From: Pseudocercospora fijiensis CIRAD86
Lineage: Eukaryota > Ascomycota > Dothideomycetes > Mycosphaerellales > Mycosphaerellaceae
Assembly (NCBI RefSeq): GCF_000340215.1
Contig: NW_006921532.1
Location: forward strand, 1,963,337 to 2,027,336
DNA length: 64,000 bases
Direction: 5' to 3'
Shown here: piece by piece, positions 11,190 through 23,169 of the stretch
Position numbering within the stretch: the stretch's first letter is position 1
Layout: the number at the start of each line of letters is the position of its first letter
Notes under the pieces: generated by a model
What the model was told of the DNA's origin: nothing
The model's input: only the letters and a program-made list of their open reading frames with translations
The model's database searches: none
Program-made: the position numbers and the translations under genes

Positions 11190-14100
11190 GATCTACCCTT
11201 TAAGGGCAGTAGCTAGATAGTCCCTATTTCAAGCTTTTAGCGGTATAGTTACGAAAACTATCGATTTAACTATATTACGCCCGAAGAACGGGACCTATAC
11301 GTACTATTCTACTAAAACAACCGTACCAATTATTAAGCAAGGCCTTCTATACGGCCTATTACACTAAGTTAAGCATACTAGACCGATACCTACTAATTCC
11401 GCTACATCCGCATCTTAGGGGCTAACAATATATTATTAGTGCTACCCCTTATAATAGCCGGTTTATTACGAAATAACAACCGTGCTGCCGCTAGCAGCGC
11501 TAGCAACGACAACGCTAGTAGCATAGTGCCTACTAAAGTGCCTACTAAAGCACCTGCTAAAGTACCTGCTAAAGAGCCTACTACTAGGCCTGCTAAAGAG
11601 CCTATAGTTCTAGGTAATAATCTAGAATTGCCTATTAACGACATTCTTAATAACATTGTTAATCGACGATATAGCTAACTAGCCTTCGGGCCCTAGCCGA
11701 TAACGAGACTTTAAGAAGCTACTTAGAACAGGCTTACTGCCTTACGTTAAGAACAACAGCTAAGGGATAACCTCCTCGAAATTTATCGCCTATAGGAAGC
11801 CTTAGCAACTAATGCTAAGCTAATAGCAGGACCTTCCTTACTAGCTATTTAAAAGAAGGATGCTAAACTCAAGGATTGCACCGTGTTTAATAGCTCTAGC
11901 CGCAAGCAGTATAATAATTATATACGTAATTGTAAATTGAACTAGCGGAATATACTAAGGGCCCTACTAGATAACTATTTATTAGTCGTCTACGCTATGC
12001 AATACATTAATAGCGACCTAAAACGTACCTAGGATAACTATTTTAACTCTCTTAATAATTAGACCGCTGTTTAATAGCAAGACTACAAGACTATTATATT
12101 AAACACCCTTAGTAACCCTATATTGCGCTAGCAGCACGCCTAAGACTAATACCTACGTGCTAAACAAAAGGCCGACTAAACCTCTCGATCCTTCGAGGCC
12201 TATCTAAAGACCCTTAAGGACGATTTGCTACCTAAAACCGACTCTATCTAGATATCTAAGATACGACCTAAACTAAGATAGGAACTAGTCCTTAAACTAG
12301 ACCGCCGCCGTATGTTTAAACAGGCTAACCTAATACGCATTTAATTTATAGTCGAAGTAGAAATAGCCGAGCGGGCTGTTTAGCTCTAGTAACGACTAGA
12401 ATCGAGGATCCGACTAGCTAGTACTAACCGCGGCAATCGTAGTACCTACGGAGGCAATAGCTAAGGGTCCTACTAAAATAATAGTGCTAATAATAGGAAC
12501 AGTAACGACCGCGGAAGAGGTCGTAGCCGACGGCTATATAGAGGAGGCCGTAATAGGGGCCGTAGAAGGGGCTCGTATCCCTATAATACTAACCGCTCGA
12601 CTAATAATAGTAGCAATAATAGCTACGGCAACAATCTCCCGACCGGATTAAAGTACTTCAACTGTAATAGCACTAGCTATCTACTAGGCTAATGCGACAA
12701 ACCTAAGGACTAGGCCCGAATCGACCGTACTGCCGCCGAATACCGAAAGCACCTTTTAGTAGCTAACGCTACCCCTATAGGCTAACCTTCTTATTAGTCG
12801 AAAAAAGAGTAAGCGCCGCACTAACTATTAGCCTTGTGCGGCGTAAGACTATCGACATTGTGCTAGCTATTATACGTACCTATCTCGTATCGGATACGTA
12901 TAGGACTAACTATAAGACTAAGGTTATACTAGATCTAGGAAATTTAGTTAGTGCCCTTATTAGCTATCGCCTAGCTAAGCAATTAGACCTTCGACAACTG
13001 CCTAGGACTAACCTGCCAACCCTTGCTTAGTTTAATAACGCTCGGCACTTGACCTATAGGGCCTACTATGTCTATATAGCCCTAAAGGACGACCTCGGCA
13101 ATAAGCGCCTACTAAACTTTACTACCTACGCGGTAGATATAGACAGCCTCCTATCTAACATTGTTATTAGCAACCCTGTTCTTAAGTACTATACTGTAGT
13201 TATAGACTTAGGCAGTTAACAATAGCGATTTAGAATTGCTAGGAAAGAGGACATTAAACACATTAATATTAGCGAGTGCCCTAATAATATTAGGGTCCTA
13301 TTTATTAGCAACCTAACCCTAGCCGATCCGACGGCCGACCTACTCGGTAGTAATAACGATAAACCTATACCCCCTAATAATCCTAATTAGCTTGCTCGTA
13401 TACTAGAGCCTATCCGAGAGACCTATATTAATATATTTGAACACTACCTAGTATCGACATTGCCTATGTTTAAAGAGACGGATTATAAGATTAATATTAT
13501 AGAGGGCAAAGAGGTCCCCTTTAGGCTACTCTACAACCTTAGTAAAAGGGAGCTTGCTATGTTGCGTAAGTATCTAGAGGAAAACCTAGCTAATAGCCGG
13601 ATACGGTATAGTAACAGCCCTACTAGCGCCCCTATCCTATTCGTACTAAAGAAGGATAGTAGCCTACGCCTATATATTAATTACCGCGGACTTAATGCTG
13701 TTACTATTAAAGACCGCTGTCTACTTCCGCTTATTAATAAGACTCTCGATCGCCTTTCTAGTACCTACTACTATACTATATTAGACATTAAGGACGCCTA
13801 TTACCGCATCTGTATTCGCAAGGGCGATAAATAGAAGACAGCCTTTCGTACTCGCTATAGCTATTTTAAGTACTTAGTTATGCTATTTAGGCTAGCTAAT
13901 GCCCCTGCTATATTCTAGTCCTATATTAATTAGGCCCTATTAGGCCTATTAGATTACCTCTATATAGTTTACCTAGATAACATCCTAGTTTATATATACT
14001 CTCCTAACATTGCGGAATACTAGGCTATAGTCCGTAAGGTACTCGATCGCCTAAGGGCCTATAGCTTGTATTGCAAGCCTTCTAAATGCACCTTTACTAC

Positions 14101-14953
14101 TAAAGAGGTATTATTCCTCGGCTTCCTCGTATTAACTAAGGGTGTTAAGGCTAATCCTAATCGGATTAAAACCATTACTAAATAGCCTATTCCTACGTCA
14201 ATTAAGGAGCTGTAGTCGTTCCTCGGTTTTACTAACTTCTATCGCCGATTTATTAAGGGCTATTCGAGGCATGTAATGCTACTAACTAAGCTTACTAAAA
14301 CCAAGGCCAACCCGACTAGAGAGTTTAAATAGACTAATAGAGTATAAGCCGCTTTTAACGGTTTAAAGTAGCGCTTTACTAAAGTCCCCTTGTTATACTA
14401 TTTCGTACTAAACAAGCAGATCCGAATTGAGACTAACGCTTTACAGTTCGCTATATCGGCTATTATGTCCTAGCAATTAGATAATGACTATTACTAGTAC
14501 CCGATTGCCTTCTTCTCGAGGAAGATAATCGATACTAAGCGTCGCTACAAGACCTACGAGCAAGAGCTCTTAGCTATTGTCGAGGCCTTTAAGTATTAGA
14601 GGCATTACCTCGATAGGGCCTAATATACGATACAGGTCTATACAGACTATAACAACCTCCGTAGCATTACTAAGGTTACTAGAGTTATAGGTCGATAGGC
14701 TAGATAGGCCGTCTACCTCGCTAGGTTTGATTTTAATATATTATATCGGCTAGGCGTAAGCAACCCTACTAATAGCCTATCGAGGCGACCTAATTACGAC
14801 AGCGGGACTTAGCAATCTATTAATTTATTGTTTCTAACCCTGCAGTATAAGATTGCTATAGCCTATATCGTTAATAAGCAAGCGTAGGATAAGCGGCTTA
14901 CCGGACTCCGCGACGGCTTAAAGCATATTAATGCTCTCGCTATATTAATAGTA
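11190..14953 (+). pseudogene. Gypsy 3 gag and first part of pol
   Basis: Gag starts soon after the LTR with a Pro/Ala/Lys-rich repeat (VPTKVPTKAPAKVPAKEP, near 11530-11580). A capsid-like region follows (SFEAYLKTLKDDLLP, about 12190-12240), then a Gly/Arg/Asn-rich stretch near 12430-12620, the zinc knuckle near 12645, protease near 12925 and RT from about 13470 (LDIKDAYYRICI; YLDNILVY). RNase H follows before the LINE insertion at 14953/14954. Gag would form the virus-like particle. The open stretches 11439-11678 and 13460-13834 are surviving pieces of gag and RT. Confidence 0.85.
14940..14953 (+). repeat. LINE target-site duplication, left copy
   Basis: Fourteen bases, CTATATTAATAGTA, are repeated exactly at 19838-19851 on the other side of the LINE. 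Both match the uninterrupted Gypsy sequence in elements 1 and 2. Confidence 0.85.
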
Positions 14954-14976
14954 TAGCAAAGACGAACTAAAAAAAA

Positions 14977-16250
14977 ATGGCAGCGAACAACCAGAGACGA
15001 AGGGAAGACAGTCAAGAAGGAAGGGAGGACGAATAGAAAGTACTATATACTAGGGTAGAGGAGGTGCTAAAGGCGGAAGATAGAAGAACCCCTAAGAGGG
15101 TATATAGGATAATGATCTTAGAACTCCTTAGAGGACTAAAAGCAATCTATAACTAGGCAAGCTACGTAATTATAAAGGTAGCTAATACAGTCGTAGCAAA
15201 GATTACGAAGAAACAATAGGAGATAAGCCTAAACTACCGCACCTAGGCAGCAGTAGCTAGTTAGGAGGCGCTAAAACCCCCGAGGATAGTAGTTAGAGTC
15301 TATATTACGGACCTATAGGAGCAAAAGGAAATCTAAGGACTTATAGGGAAAGAGATTGTAGAAAGAATTGCAGTTAAAGAGGTAATTAGGGCTAGGAACG
15401 AAGGAAAAGGGGTAATCAAGCTATTTATAGTATAAGAGTAGGACAAAAAGAAGCTAGAAATATAAAAAGAATAGATAACTAAAATAGGGAAAACAGTAAA
15501 GGTCTCCTAACAGCAATTCATAATTATAGCCTATAGTATAACAAGAAGCTTTAAGGAAGAACAGGATATTAAGAGCCTATAAAGACAAAACCAAGCTATA
15601 TACCTAGGCCTAAAGATTACAAAAGTGGCATAGATTAAAAGGAAAATCGAAGAGACTAAGAAGCAGTCTTCCCTAATTATCTAGGTAGGGAGTGCAGAGT
15701 AAGCTAATATAGTGCTAGACTAGGGGTTGTTCTAGGACTTTAAAAGATTAGAAACAGAGATATACAGAAGCAACTACAGGATAATGTAGTGCTTCAAATG
15801 TTAACACTATAGACACTTAGCAGCTAAGTGTATAAAGATAACTAACACCTGCTCCTATTGTATAGGGGATTACTAGGTTAAAGAATGCAAAGTATACAAG
15901 GGAGAAGCAAGATATACATACTATACTAAAAGACACCCCTCTTAGGCGAAGGAATGCCTAGTAAGAATACAGGTAGCTAGGAAGGCAAAGGAAGCTAGAA
16001 TCAACACCCTAAAAAGATATATAACAAGCTAGGGCAGCTAGGTATAGAAGCAACCTAGCTAAGTGCTATAAAAGAGGTCTAGACAAGATAATAGATTCAC
16101 ATTTAGGGCCTTACTAGCATAAGAGAGTTACTAGCAACTAGGGAGACTAAGATACCTTAATATTACAGGAAAGGAAGCAGGGCAGACAAAGCTTAGTCAA
16201 ATGTTAGTCTAAAGTAAGGGAAGACTAAAGGAAAACTTATAGGGAAATGA
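14977..16250 (+). pseudogene. LINE ORF1: gag-like protein with CCHC zinc knuckles
   Basis: It starts at an intact ATG after a run of A (MAANNQRRREDSQEGRED). The middle is helical and charged, and near 15790-15960 there are knuckle motifs (CFKCxHYRHLAAKCIK, then CSYCIGDYxVKECK and a third degraded one). This is the RNA-binding protein of the retrotransposition particle. About every tenth codon is a RIP-type stop. The 3' limit is approximate. Confidence 0.8.
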
Positions 16251-19200
16251 TATAGATAAAACCTAATAAACATTGCAACATTACTAAACATTATATAGTA
16301 TAATATTAATAAGAGCAAAGACAAGGTATAGAGGAGCTTCCTTTAAGCACTAAACCTAAAAGAACATTATATTATTGCAATCTAAGAGCCCTAGCTTAAC
16401 CTATATATAAAGAGACTAGCAATAGTTAAAGACCTAAGACACTACCTAATTATCTACAACTAGGGAGCCCTAAGGACATACATCTACATTAGCAAGGAAA
16501 TAGATACAGAAACCTAGTAGGCTATACTATAGGAGGATAGGGACCTAACATTAGTTTAAGTAGAGACATCCTAAGGTACACTCTAAGTCCACTGTATATA
16601 CAACCTACTACTAGACTTAAGAAGCAGTACCTAACTGAAAACCCTAGAAAGACTACCTAGGGTTATCTAGGGGAATACCTACTAAATCCTACTTAGGGAT
16701 TTCAACCTCTACTACCCCCTCTAGGGCTCAGACTTTACCCTAGCTTACTACTTCCTAGTAGGAAGACTAATTGATATATTAGAGAAGGAAGGAATAGAAA
16801 TTATTACCCCTAAGGGACTAATTACTTAGGAGGCAAGAGGAAGCAGCAGCATACTAGACCTATACTTTATATTATATTAGATTAGGAACAGGATTACAAG
16901 ATATAGGGTTAACTAGGAACTAGAAGAATCATTAGACTACTTCCCGGTATAGATTAAGCTAAATGTCTAAGCTAATTAGGAAAGGGAACTAGAGGAGAAG
17001 CTTAACTAGAAAGGTGCTTAATAGGGCAGGATTAGGGAGGAACTAGAAAAGGACCCAAAACTAGAGGAACTCTTAACAAAGTACCTACTAAGGCTAGAGG
17101 ACATTAATAAGGCAGTAGAAGAACTAATAGGAATCCTAAAACAGGTAGCTAGAAAGCATACCCTAGCAAAGAAACATTCACTATACTAGCAACTATACTA
17201 GACTAGTAAGTATATAAGGAAGGTTAAAGTAGCAAGGAAGGCTAGGAGGCAGTAGATACAAACCTATACCTAGGAAGTATAGGACAACTATAATAAAGCC
17301 TGCTAGGAAAAGAAGATCTAGATTAAGAAAGATAAGATATAAGAATAGAGATCTATAATAGGAATAATTACAAAGAAACTAGAGGAGATATAAAGGATAG
17401 CTAAATAGGCAAGGAGACCTAAACAGGATAAGGATATACTACTACAATTCCCGGACATTATAGACTAACAAGGACAAATGTAGACTATAATAGAAGGGAA
17501 AGCAAGAGCCCTAGGCTAACACTTCTTCTATAGAAAAGTATAAGCAGACCTATTAGATATAAAGGAGAAAGAATAAGAGACTCTACTACTAGGTATACTA
17601 AGAGACACCTAGGTCAAACCCGAAACCATTAAAAGGATCCTAAAGAAAATTCTAGGTAACAAGGCACTAGGAGAAGATAAGATCTACAACAAACTTCTAA
17701 AAGCATATAGGAAGGGGCTAGCCCTAGCACTAGCCAATATCTTTTTATAAAGCCTAGCACTAGGACACTACCTAAGACCATTTAGGAAGTCCCTAACAGT
17801 AGTGCTAAGGAAGCCCTAGAAGGAAGACTATATACAGCTCAAGGCCTATAGACTAATAGCCCTACTTAATACAATAGGTAAGGTACTAGAAAAAATTGTC
17901 GCTAAAAGGCTAATAACCTTTACCGAGGAAAGGAACATCCTTCCTAAAGGCTAGATAGGAGGAAGAAAGAAGAGGTTAACACTAACAGCTATAGAACTAA
18001 TTATAGAACAGATCAAGCATATCTAGCACTACAGTTAAAACTAGGTAGTAACCCTCCTCTCCCTTAACATCTTAGGAGCCTTTAATAATATCTCCTATAA
18101 AAGGCTCCTATATATACTTAAACAGAAAGCTATACTAAACTAGATAGTCTAATTTATCTAGTCCTTCCTATAGGAAAGATTAATATAGCTTATTCTAGGC
18201 AAATTCAAATCAGACCTAATACTAACTAAAAAGGAAATCCCCTAAGGATCAACACTCTCCCTAATCCTCTTCCTTATCTTTATAGCAGACCTACTCCTAC
18301 TCCTAGAATCAAAAAACATATTAGCATTAGGGCCTATAGATAATACAAACATCCTAGCCTAGTCTAAGATAACAGAAACCAACTATAAGATCCTAAAAGA
18401 GAAGCACTAGGAGTGTAAAAAATAGGTAAGGAGGTATAGAGCAAAATTCGCCCTAGAAAAGTACTAGCTTATCCACTTTAGCAAGGCTAAATCAACCTAT
18501 AATACAAAGCAATCAATCACTATCTAAGGCTTTAAAACCTAACTATTAATAGAGCTTAGGGCACTAGGGATCTAGCTGGATCTAAAACTGAATTAGGGAC
18601 TATAAGTAAAGAAGGCAAAGTAGAGGGCAGATGCTAACATGCAATCTATTAATAGGCTTATAGCCTCTATATAGGGGGCTATATTCGAGAAAGCTAAAGT
18701 TATATACAAAGCAATTGTCAAGCTAGCAATACTATATAGAGTATAGATATAGACAGCCTAGGAGAAAACACTAAAGAGGATTAAGCAACTAGTTAGCAGG
18801 TCCTAAACCTAAAGCCTAAAGAAAATCCTAGGAGCATATAAAACTACACTAATAAGGGTAGTAGAAATAGAATTAGGGATCCTACTAGTCAAACAATACT
18901 TTAAGGGACTAAGACACTAATATGCAGTAAAGACAATAGAATACCTAGCCTAATAGACTATCTAAAAGGCACTAGATAAGATAAAAGCCTAGTATATTAG
19001 GACTAGGAGGCGAGACAGACTACAAATAACTCCCTAGAAAGTTAAAGACCTAGAGCAATATAGAGTCTTAATAAGAGAAATGCTAGAGAAAGAGCTTTAG
19101 GGACTAAATATAAGGCTAAAGGAAGATAAGCTAAAGGGAGAGAAACAAAGCCTAGCAGAATCAATTACTAGATACCTATAGGAGTAGGAATAGAACAAAA

Positions 19201-19735
19201 CACAAGTCAGACTAGGAACCCTAAAGGCACTAATCAAATTTGGTTAATACAACTACTAGCTCTATAAGGACCTAAATAGGGCCGAGGCAAGCCTAGCTAT
19301 CTAAATCAGATCTAAACATATTAGACTCAGATCTTACCTATTTAGAAGAAACGTTCTAGGAATTAAAAGCAGAGCTTACTAATATAGCTACTAATCTCAG
19401 AACCCTAAGCATATACTGCTAGTCTGCCCTTAATAGTCAGAAGGCAGAAGTAATTAGAGACTAAAAGCAATAGAAAGGGAATACGACAAGCTAATCTAGA
19501 GCAAAGAAGACCTAAAGAGGATAGTAAAGTAGATTATTAAATAGGGATTTATATAACAATTCGTACTAGCAAGGGAAACTAAGGAGTAGATAAGAAGGAG
19601 GGAAGAAGAGGGGGAAAGAAGGGTAGGGCAGCAGGTAAGGTAGTTAGAGGGTAACAACTATAACACTAGTATACCCTAGAGGAAGGAAAACAAGGAAACG
19701 AGGAAGATTAACACTTATAAATAGGATAGGAGGGA
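16250..19735 (+). pseudogene. LINE ORF2: endonuclease and reverse transcriptase
   Basis: Endonuclease signatures include AIQEPQLNLY near 16380 and later SILDLYFIL. RT begins near 17640 with GNKALGEDKIYNKLL. Later come LIALLNTIGKVLEKIVAKRL, KEIPxGSTLSLILF near 18230 and GPIDNTNILA near 18335, where family members have a YVDD-type box. A C-terminal zinc-binding region (NPKHILLVCP, near 19405) is present. I find no convincing RNase H domain. Target-primed reverse transcription would be its role; it is inactivated by many TAG/TAA codons. Confidence 0.85.
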
Positions 19736-19837
19736 GGTTTTTACCAACTAAGTTGGTTTCCTACCTAAAACAATATATAGAAACAGACCTACATAGGCCG
19801 AAAGGCACTACAATAGGCAAATGAAATATCTATCTAT

Positions 19838-19851
19838 CTATATTAATAGTA
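19838..19851 (+). repeat. LINE target-site duplication, right copy
   Basis: CTATATTAATAGTA, identical to 14940-14953. Gypsy 3 pol resumes in register immediately after it. Confidence 0.85.
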
Positions 19852-20671
19852 CGTATTAAGGCAAGGGCTAAGGATACAGACAGGAGAAGTTATAATAACT
19901 CCCTAGTCGATATCGCTATATATAGTAATAGTGATTAAAGTACTAATACAGTTAATCCGGCTGCTAGTGCTACTAGATGCATATAGTACGTACTACGCAA
20001 GACAGCGAGGGTGCTATTAAGCGAACTTGCAGACAGTAATAGCCGAGCGTTTATAGATAAGCTGTTACGTACTTAGCAGAGGGACGCCTTTGCTGCGGCT
20101 CGTATAGATTAGCTTAGAAGTAGCCGCAAGACTAGATCTAGCAAGAATTGGTCGATTAATGCTAATAGCTATTTGCGCTATAAGGGTAGGCTCTATGTCC
20201 CTGCCGAGCATTCGATCCGATAAGAGCTTCTTAAGCGACACTATAATAGTAAGCTTGCCGGTTACTATAGTATAGAGAGGTCGCACGAGTTACTATCGCG
20301 TATATACTACTAGCTAAATAGTAAGCGGGATATAAAGGACTACGTAAACACGTATACCGTATATTAACGAGTCAAAGCACTAAAGCACTTACTATTTGGC
20401 GAGTTGTCTTTACTCCCTATTCTAAAGAAGCTATTTGCTAAGCTTATAATAGATTTTATTACAGGCCTCCCGCCTACTAAGCGTAGGGGTAGCACGGATG
20501 TATATAATACTATCCTAGTTGTCGTAGACCGGTTTACTAAGGGCGCTCGTTATATTCCTGCCCGAAAGGATTAGACGGCTATTAACCTAGCTAAGTCGCT
20601 ATAGAACAACATCTTCTATAGCTATTAGGGAACCCCTAAGGGGATAGTCTCCGATCGAGGCTCGATATTTA
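19852..20671 (+). pseudogene. Gypsy 3 pol, middle segment (integrase)
   Basis: It continues from 14953 after removal of the LINE. It contains the linker, the integrase zinc-binding region (HSIRxELLKRHYNSKLAGHYS) and the start of the catalytic core (FIxGLPPTKRRGST, VDRFTKGARYIPARKD). It stops at the hAT target duplication; the core continues at 30073. Confidence 0.85.
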
Positions 20672-20679
20672 CATCTTAC
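20672..20679. repeat. hAT target-site duplication, left copy (8 bp)
   Basis: CATCTTAC, repeated exactly at 30065-30072. Eight-base duplications are the hallmark of hAT transposons. The undisturbed site is visible in Gypsy 2 (ATATCTTACTATTAG near 6970). Confidence 0.85.
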
Positions 20680-20699
20680 TAGACCCCGCAGTAGTTCGG
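20680..20699 (+). repeat. hAT left terminal inverted repeat
   Basis: TAGACCCCGCAGTAGTTCGG; the partner at 30045-30064 differs only at base 10 (C versus T in the same orientation). Inside it, two copies of a TTTGGTTTG...TTTGCTAAGC-like block (to about 20752) form subterminal repeats, a usual site of hAT transposase binding. Confidence 0.8.
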
Positions 20700-20993
20700 G
20701 TTAGTTTAGTTTGGTTTGCTAAGCCGAAACTCTAGTTTGGTTTGGGTTAGTTTGCTAAGCAACCATATAAGTAGCTAGTTCGAACTATATAATTTATCGG
20801 TTTTTAAGAAGTGTACGAATGTATACGTAGCTTCAAGCAAGCCCTTTGTAAGACTTAGCAGTATAGCCGGTAGCGTAGCCGGCATTTTTAGTCCTTAGTA
20901 CTTATAGAATTTTCGAATCCTACTTAGGCTACGTAGTTGTATAAAGGTACTTATATAACTTAAATCTATAGACAATTAGCTAAGGGCACTAAC

Positions 20994-21030
20994 CAATCAA
21001 AAGTATATATATATATATATAAGGCATATA
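20994..21030. repeat. (AT)n microsatellite
   Basis: A run of about ten AT units centred at 21005-21022, also present at 54530-54551 in copy 2, slightly longer there. Confidence 0.7.
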
Positions 21031-21105
21031 GTCAGTTCGGAAACTGACTCCTTAGGTATGAATTCATCCTTTCGTTACGGTTCAATTCCCTAACTGCTTA
21101 GTAGA

Positions 21106-21641
21106 ATGTCTTATCTAGATCTAGGCAGAACTTATCGATTTCCCTAAAGTCTCCTCCTTAAGAAGTTATATACTTTCCTACCGAACCATTCGACAATATT
21201 AAGTACTAGGATAGCTCCTCCCTCGGTATCGGTATAGTATATAAAAGAGCTATAAGGCAGCTCTATAGAACGTTCTACTAGTTACTCGCTATACTAAGGC
21301 CGAATGCTAGTTCGTTCCTTAGAACTCTTAGTTATTTAGGAGATATAAAGGGTAGGGCAGGTAGTAACTTCGTATTATATAAGGAGGTAGAGGCTACTAT
21401 AGAAGAGGCCTTCAACCTATAGAAGATAGTAAAAGATATAGAGGCAGCTACAGGTCTAGGTATCTAGTTGAATTTTTAGTAGGTAGAGTATAAGGATATT
21501 TAGAGGGAGTATTAGGTAGAGTTACGAAGGCAGGTATATAATATGCTCTAGAAAACAGGGATAGTACCTATAACTATAACTATTAGGCTCTTTAACCTTC
21601 CTTATTTTTCCCTATTTTCTTTTTATAAAAATCTAAACTAA
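21106..21641 (+). pseudogene. Unidentified plus-strand gene of the hAT element (frameshifted copy)
   Basis: This corresponds to a frame of 180 codons at 54641-55180 in copy 2, which starts with an intact ATG and is broken only by TAG codons. Here several single bases are missing near its start (21106-21185), so the frame is lost. Recognisable stretches are GSNFVLYKEVEATIEEAFNL and KTGIVPITITIRLFN. It is the only gene on this strand of the element and I do not recognise the family. The predicted protein is helical and mildly acidic-basic mixed, with no signal peptide. Confidence 0.55.
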
Positions 21642-22051
21642 TACAAATCAACCGGAATGTCTATCTTCTTTTAGTTCTTTAAAAAACCTAGCAGCGTAGC
21701 TAGTAGCGTAGCCGGCAGCGTAGCCGGCAGCGTAGCCGGCCTTTTTACTCCTTAGTACTAACGGGATTTTAGGAGACTTCTATTCCGTACGGCTAATAAA
21801 GTATACTATACTATATATATATGCTTAGAGAGTATTTAGAGCGCGGTATATAGCGCCGTATAATAGCGGCTTATTTCGTATATAGAAAAGCTTGTAGATA
21901 ATACTACGAACATCCTTTCTACTAGAACATCTATCCTACCTAGCACCGTCTCGAATGTAGACATTCTAGCCTTTTAGAATCTGATCGAGTACTTTAAAAT
22001 CCTTGTCTATAATCGTTATACGCTTCGCGTAGATAGCTATAAGGTTAACCG

Positions 22052-22099
22052 CTAAAATAGTATTAGTATAGTCCGAAAAGAGGTAGAAGAGAAACATAC
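22052..22099 (-). other. Intron 2 of H3-like gene A (48 bp)
   Basis: It begins GTATGT, has a CTAAT branch-like sequence, and ends TTTTAG. Removing it joins FE to SVNLIAIYAKR, the same length as FEDTNLCAIHAKR in ordinary H3, strong evidence that it is a real intron. Confidence 0.8.
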
Positions 22100-22282
22100 A
22101 TTCGAAGATACGAACTAGGTAGGCTTCTATAGCCTCTTAAAGGGCGCCTATCGCGGAGGCTTAGAAGCGAAGGTCCGTTCTATAATCCTAGGCAATTTCG
22201 CGAACAAGTCGTTAGAAAGGAGTTTTACGGATTAGGAGCTAAGAACTCTTCTAATACTACCGAATCTTACGGAGGGCTACGG

Positions 22283-22373
22283 CTAAAGAAGGATTAGTAA
22301 AAAGATAGTAAGAATGCCGGCTACGCTACCGGCTACGCTGCCGGCTACGCTGCCGGCTATAAATAGGACTTAC
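22283..22373 (-). other. Intron 1 of H3-like gene A, with AGCCGGC array (91 bp)
   Basis: It begins GTAAGTCC, contains four consecutive AGCCGGC/AGCCGGT units spaced about 11 bases, then ACTAATCC, and ends TTTAG. Splicing turns GGA A + CC GTA into Gly-Thr-Val at the most conserved point before helix N of H3. Confidence 0.8.
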
Positions 22374-22849
22374 TTCCTAGGCGCTATCGACGCTTCGTAC
22401 GATTGCTACTAGTAGTAGAAGCGCTAGTTGTCGTCTTGCGTAGAGCCTTGCCCGCCGTTGTCTTACGCGGAGCCTTACTCGCGACGCCCTTTCTAGTACC
22501 GGAGCTAGCGGTAGTAGTAGCAGCCCTCTTGCGTTAATATACTATACTCGTTCCACTATTTCCGGTCTTGTTACGACCCGTAGAAGCACTAGGTCCCTTC
22601 TTGCGAGGCGTCGTAACTTAGTTAAGTAGACTCGCTATTATAAAAGTCGTCGAATTAAGGAAAAAAGTGCGTTACGAAGGTATACGAAGGCGCGCGCGGA
22701 GCGAGGGTATTGCGGAGGTAGTAGATATAGAGCGTAGAGGTATAGGTATCGATACGAAGGTTAAATATAGCGGTAATGTCGCGGTATCGCTAGGTAACAG
22801 AGTAAGCTTCGCGCAAGCCTATATTATAGTAACGTTAGAGTAAGGAAAG

Positions 22850-22910
22850 AAGGCAGGTACGGCTAAAAAAGGCAGGCACGGCTAAAAAAGGCAGGTACGG
22901 GAGACTTTGA
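22850..22910 (+). repeat. 19-bp tandem repeat upstream of H3-like gene A
   Basis: AGGCAGGTACGGCTAAAAA occurs twice and is followed by a partial third unit; copy 2 has four (from about 56415). It lies about 210 bases upstream of the H3-like A start and could be promoter sequence. Confidence 0.7.
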
Positions 22911-23169
22911 AATATAGCCGGCATATATAGCCGGTATAGTAATAGGCGAAAGCCTCCTTTTAATAAATAGCCGGCGTAATAATAGTATCTTACTATAGTA
23001 TAGATATTCTTTAGTAATGCCTTTACTAGCTATAGTAATCTTATAAGTAACCTAGGCCTATTGCTAGTAAATATAAGAAATATTAGGTAGGCTATACTAA
23101 ACAAGCTAGTTATTTAGTAAGAAAAGGCCTACTACCGTCTCTATATGCCGGCTACGAGTGCCGGCTATC

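Larger units (their letters stand above)
14954..19837 (+). mobile_element. LINE (Tad1-like non-LTR retrotransposon), about 4.9 kb
   Basis: This is a two-ORF LINE inserted in the RNase H-to-integrase part of Gypsy 3. It has a zinc-knuckle ORF1, an ORF2 with apurinic-type endonuclease and reverse transcriptase, a short 3' tail of TATC repeats in place of poly-A, and a 14-bp target duplication. CCHC ORF1, APE ORF2 and no clear RNase H fit the fungal Tad1/CgT1 group; the clade is inferred. It appears full length but carries stops throughout. Its CpA depletion looks milder than in the neighbouring Gypsy (for example CAAAGACG at the start), so it may be younger. Confidence 0.88.
21936..22638 (-). 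pseudogene. Histone H3-like gene A of hAT copy 1
   Basis: The minus strand encodes a basic tail of about 87 residues (SKAPRKTTAGKALRKTTTSA, resembling the H3 tail). The complete H3 histone fold follows: GTVALRKIR, SSxLLIRKTPFxRLVREIA, DYRTDLRFxASAIGALxEA, IEAYLVRIFE and IAIYAKRITIIDKDF. Two introns are required and both have GT...AG ends: 22283-22373, whose removal rebuilds GTVALR, and 22052-22099, whose removal restores the normal FE-xxx-LxAIxAKR spacing. Loop 1 has no CENP-A-type insertion, but the tail is longer than the roughly 43 residues of canonical H3. A start at 22638 (ATA, perhaps from ATG by RIP) is inferred. The C-terminus is uncertain because the final TAG may once have been CAG. 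Confidence 0.87.

Noticed and set aside
11402..11656. Minus-strand 84-codon frame.
   Set aside because: Antisense to the Pro/Ala/Lys-rich repeat of the Gypsy 3 gag.
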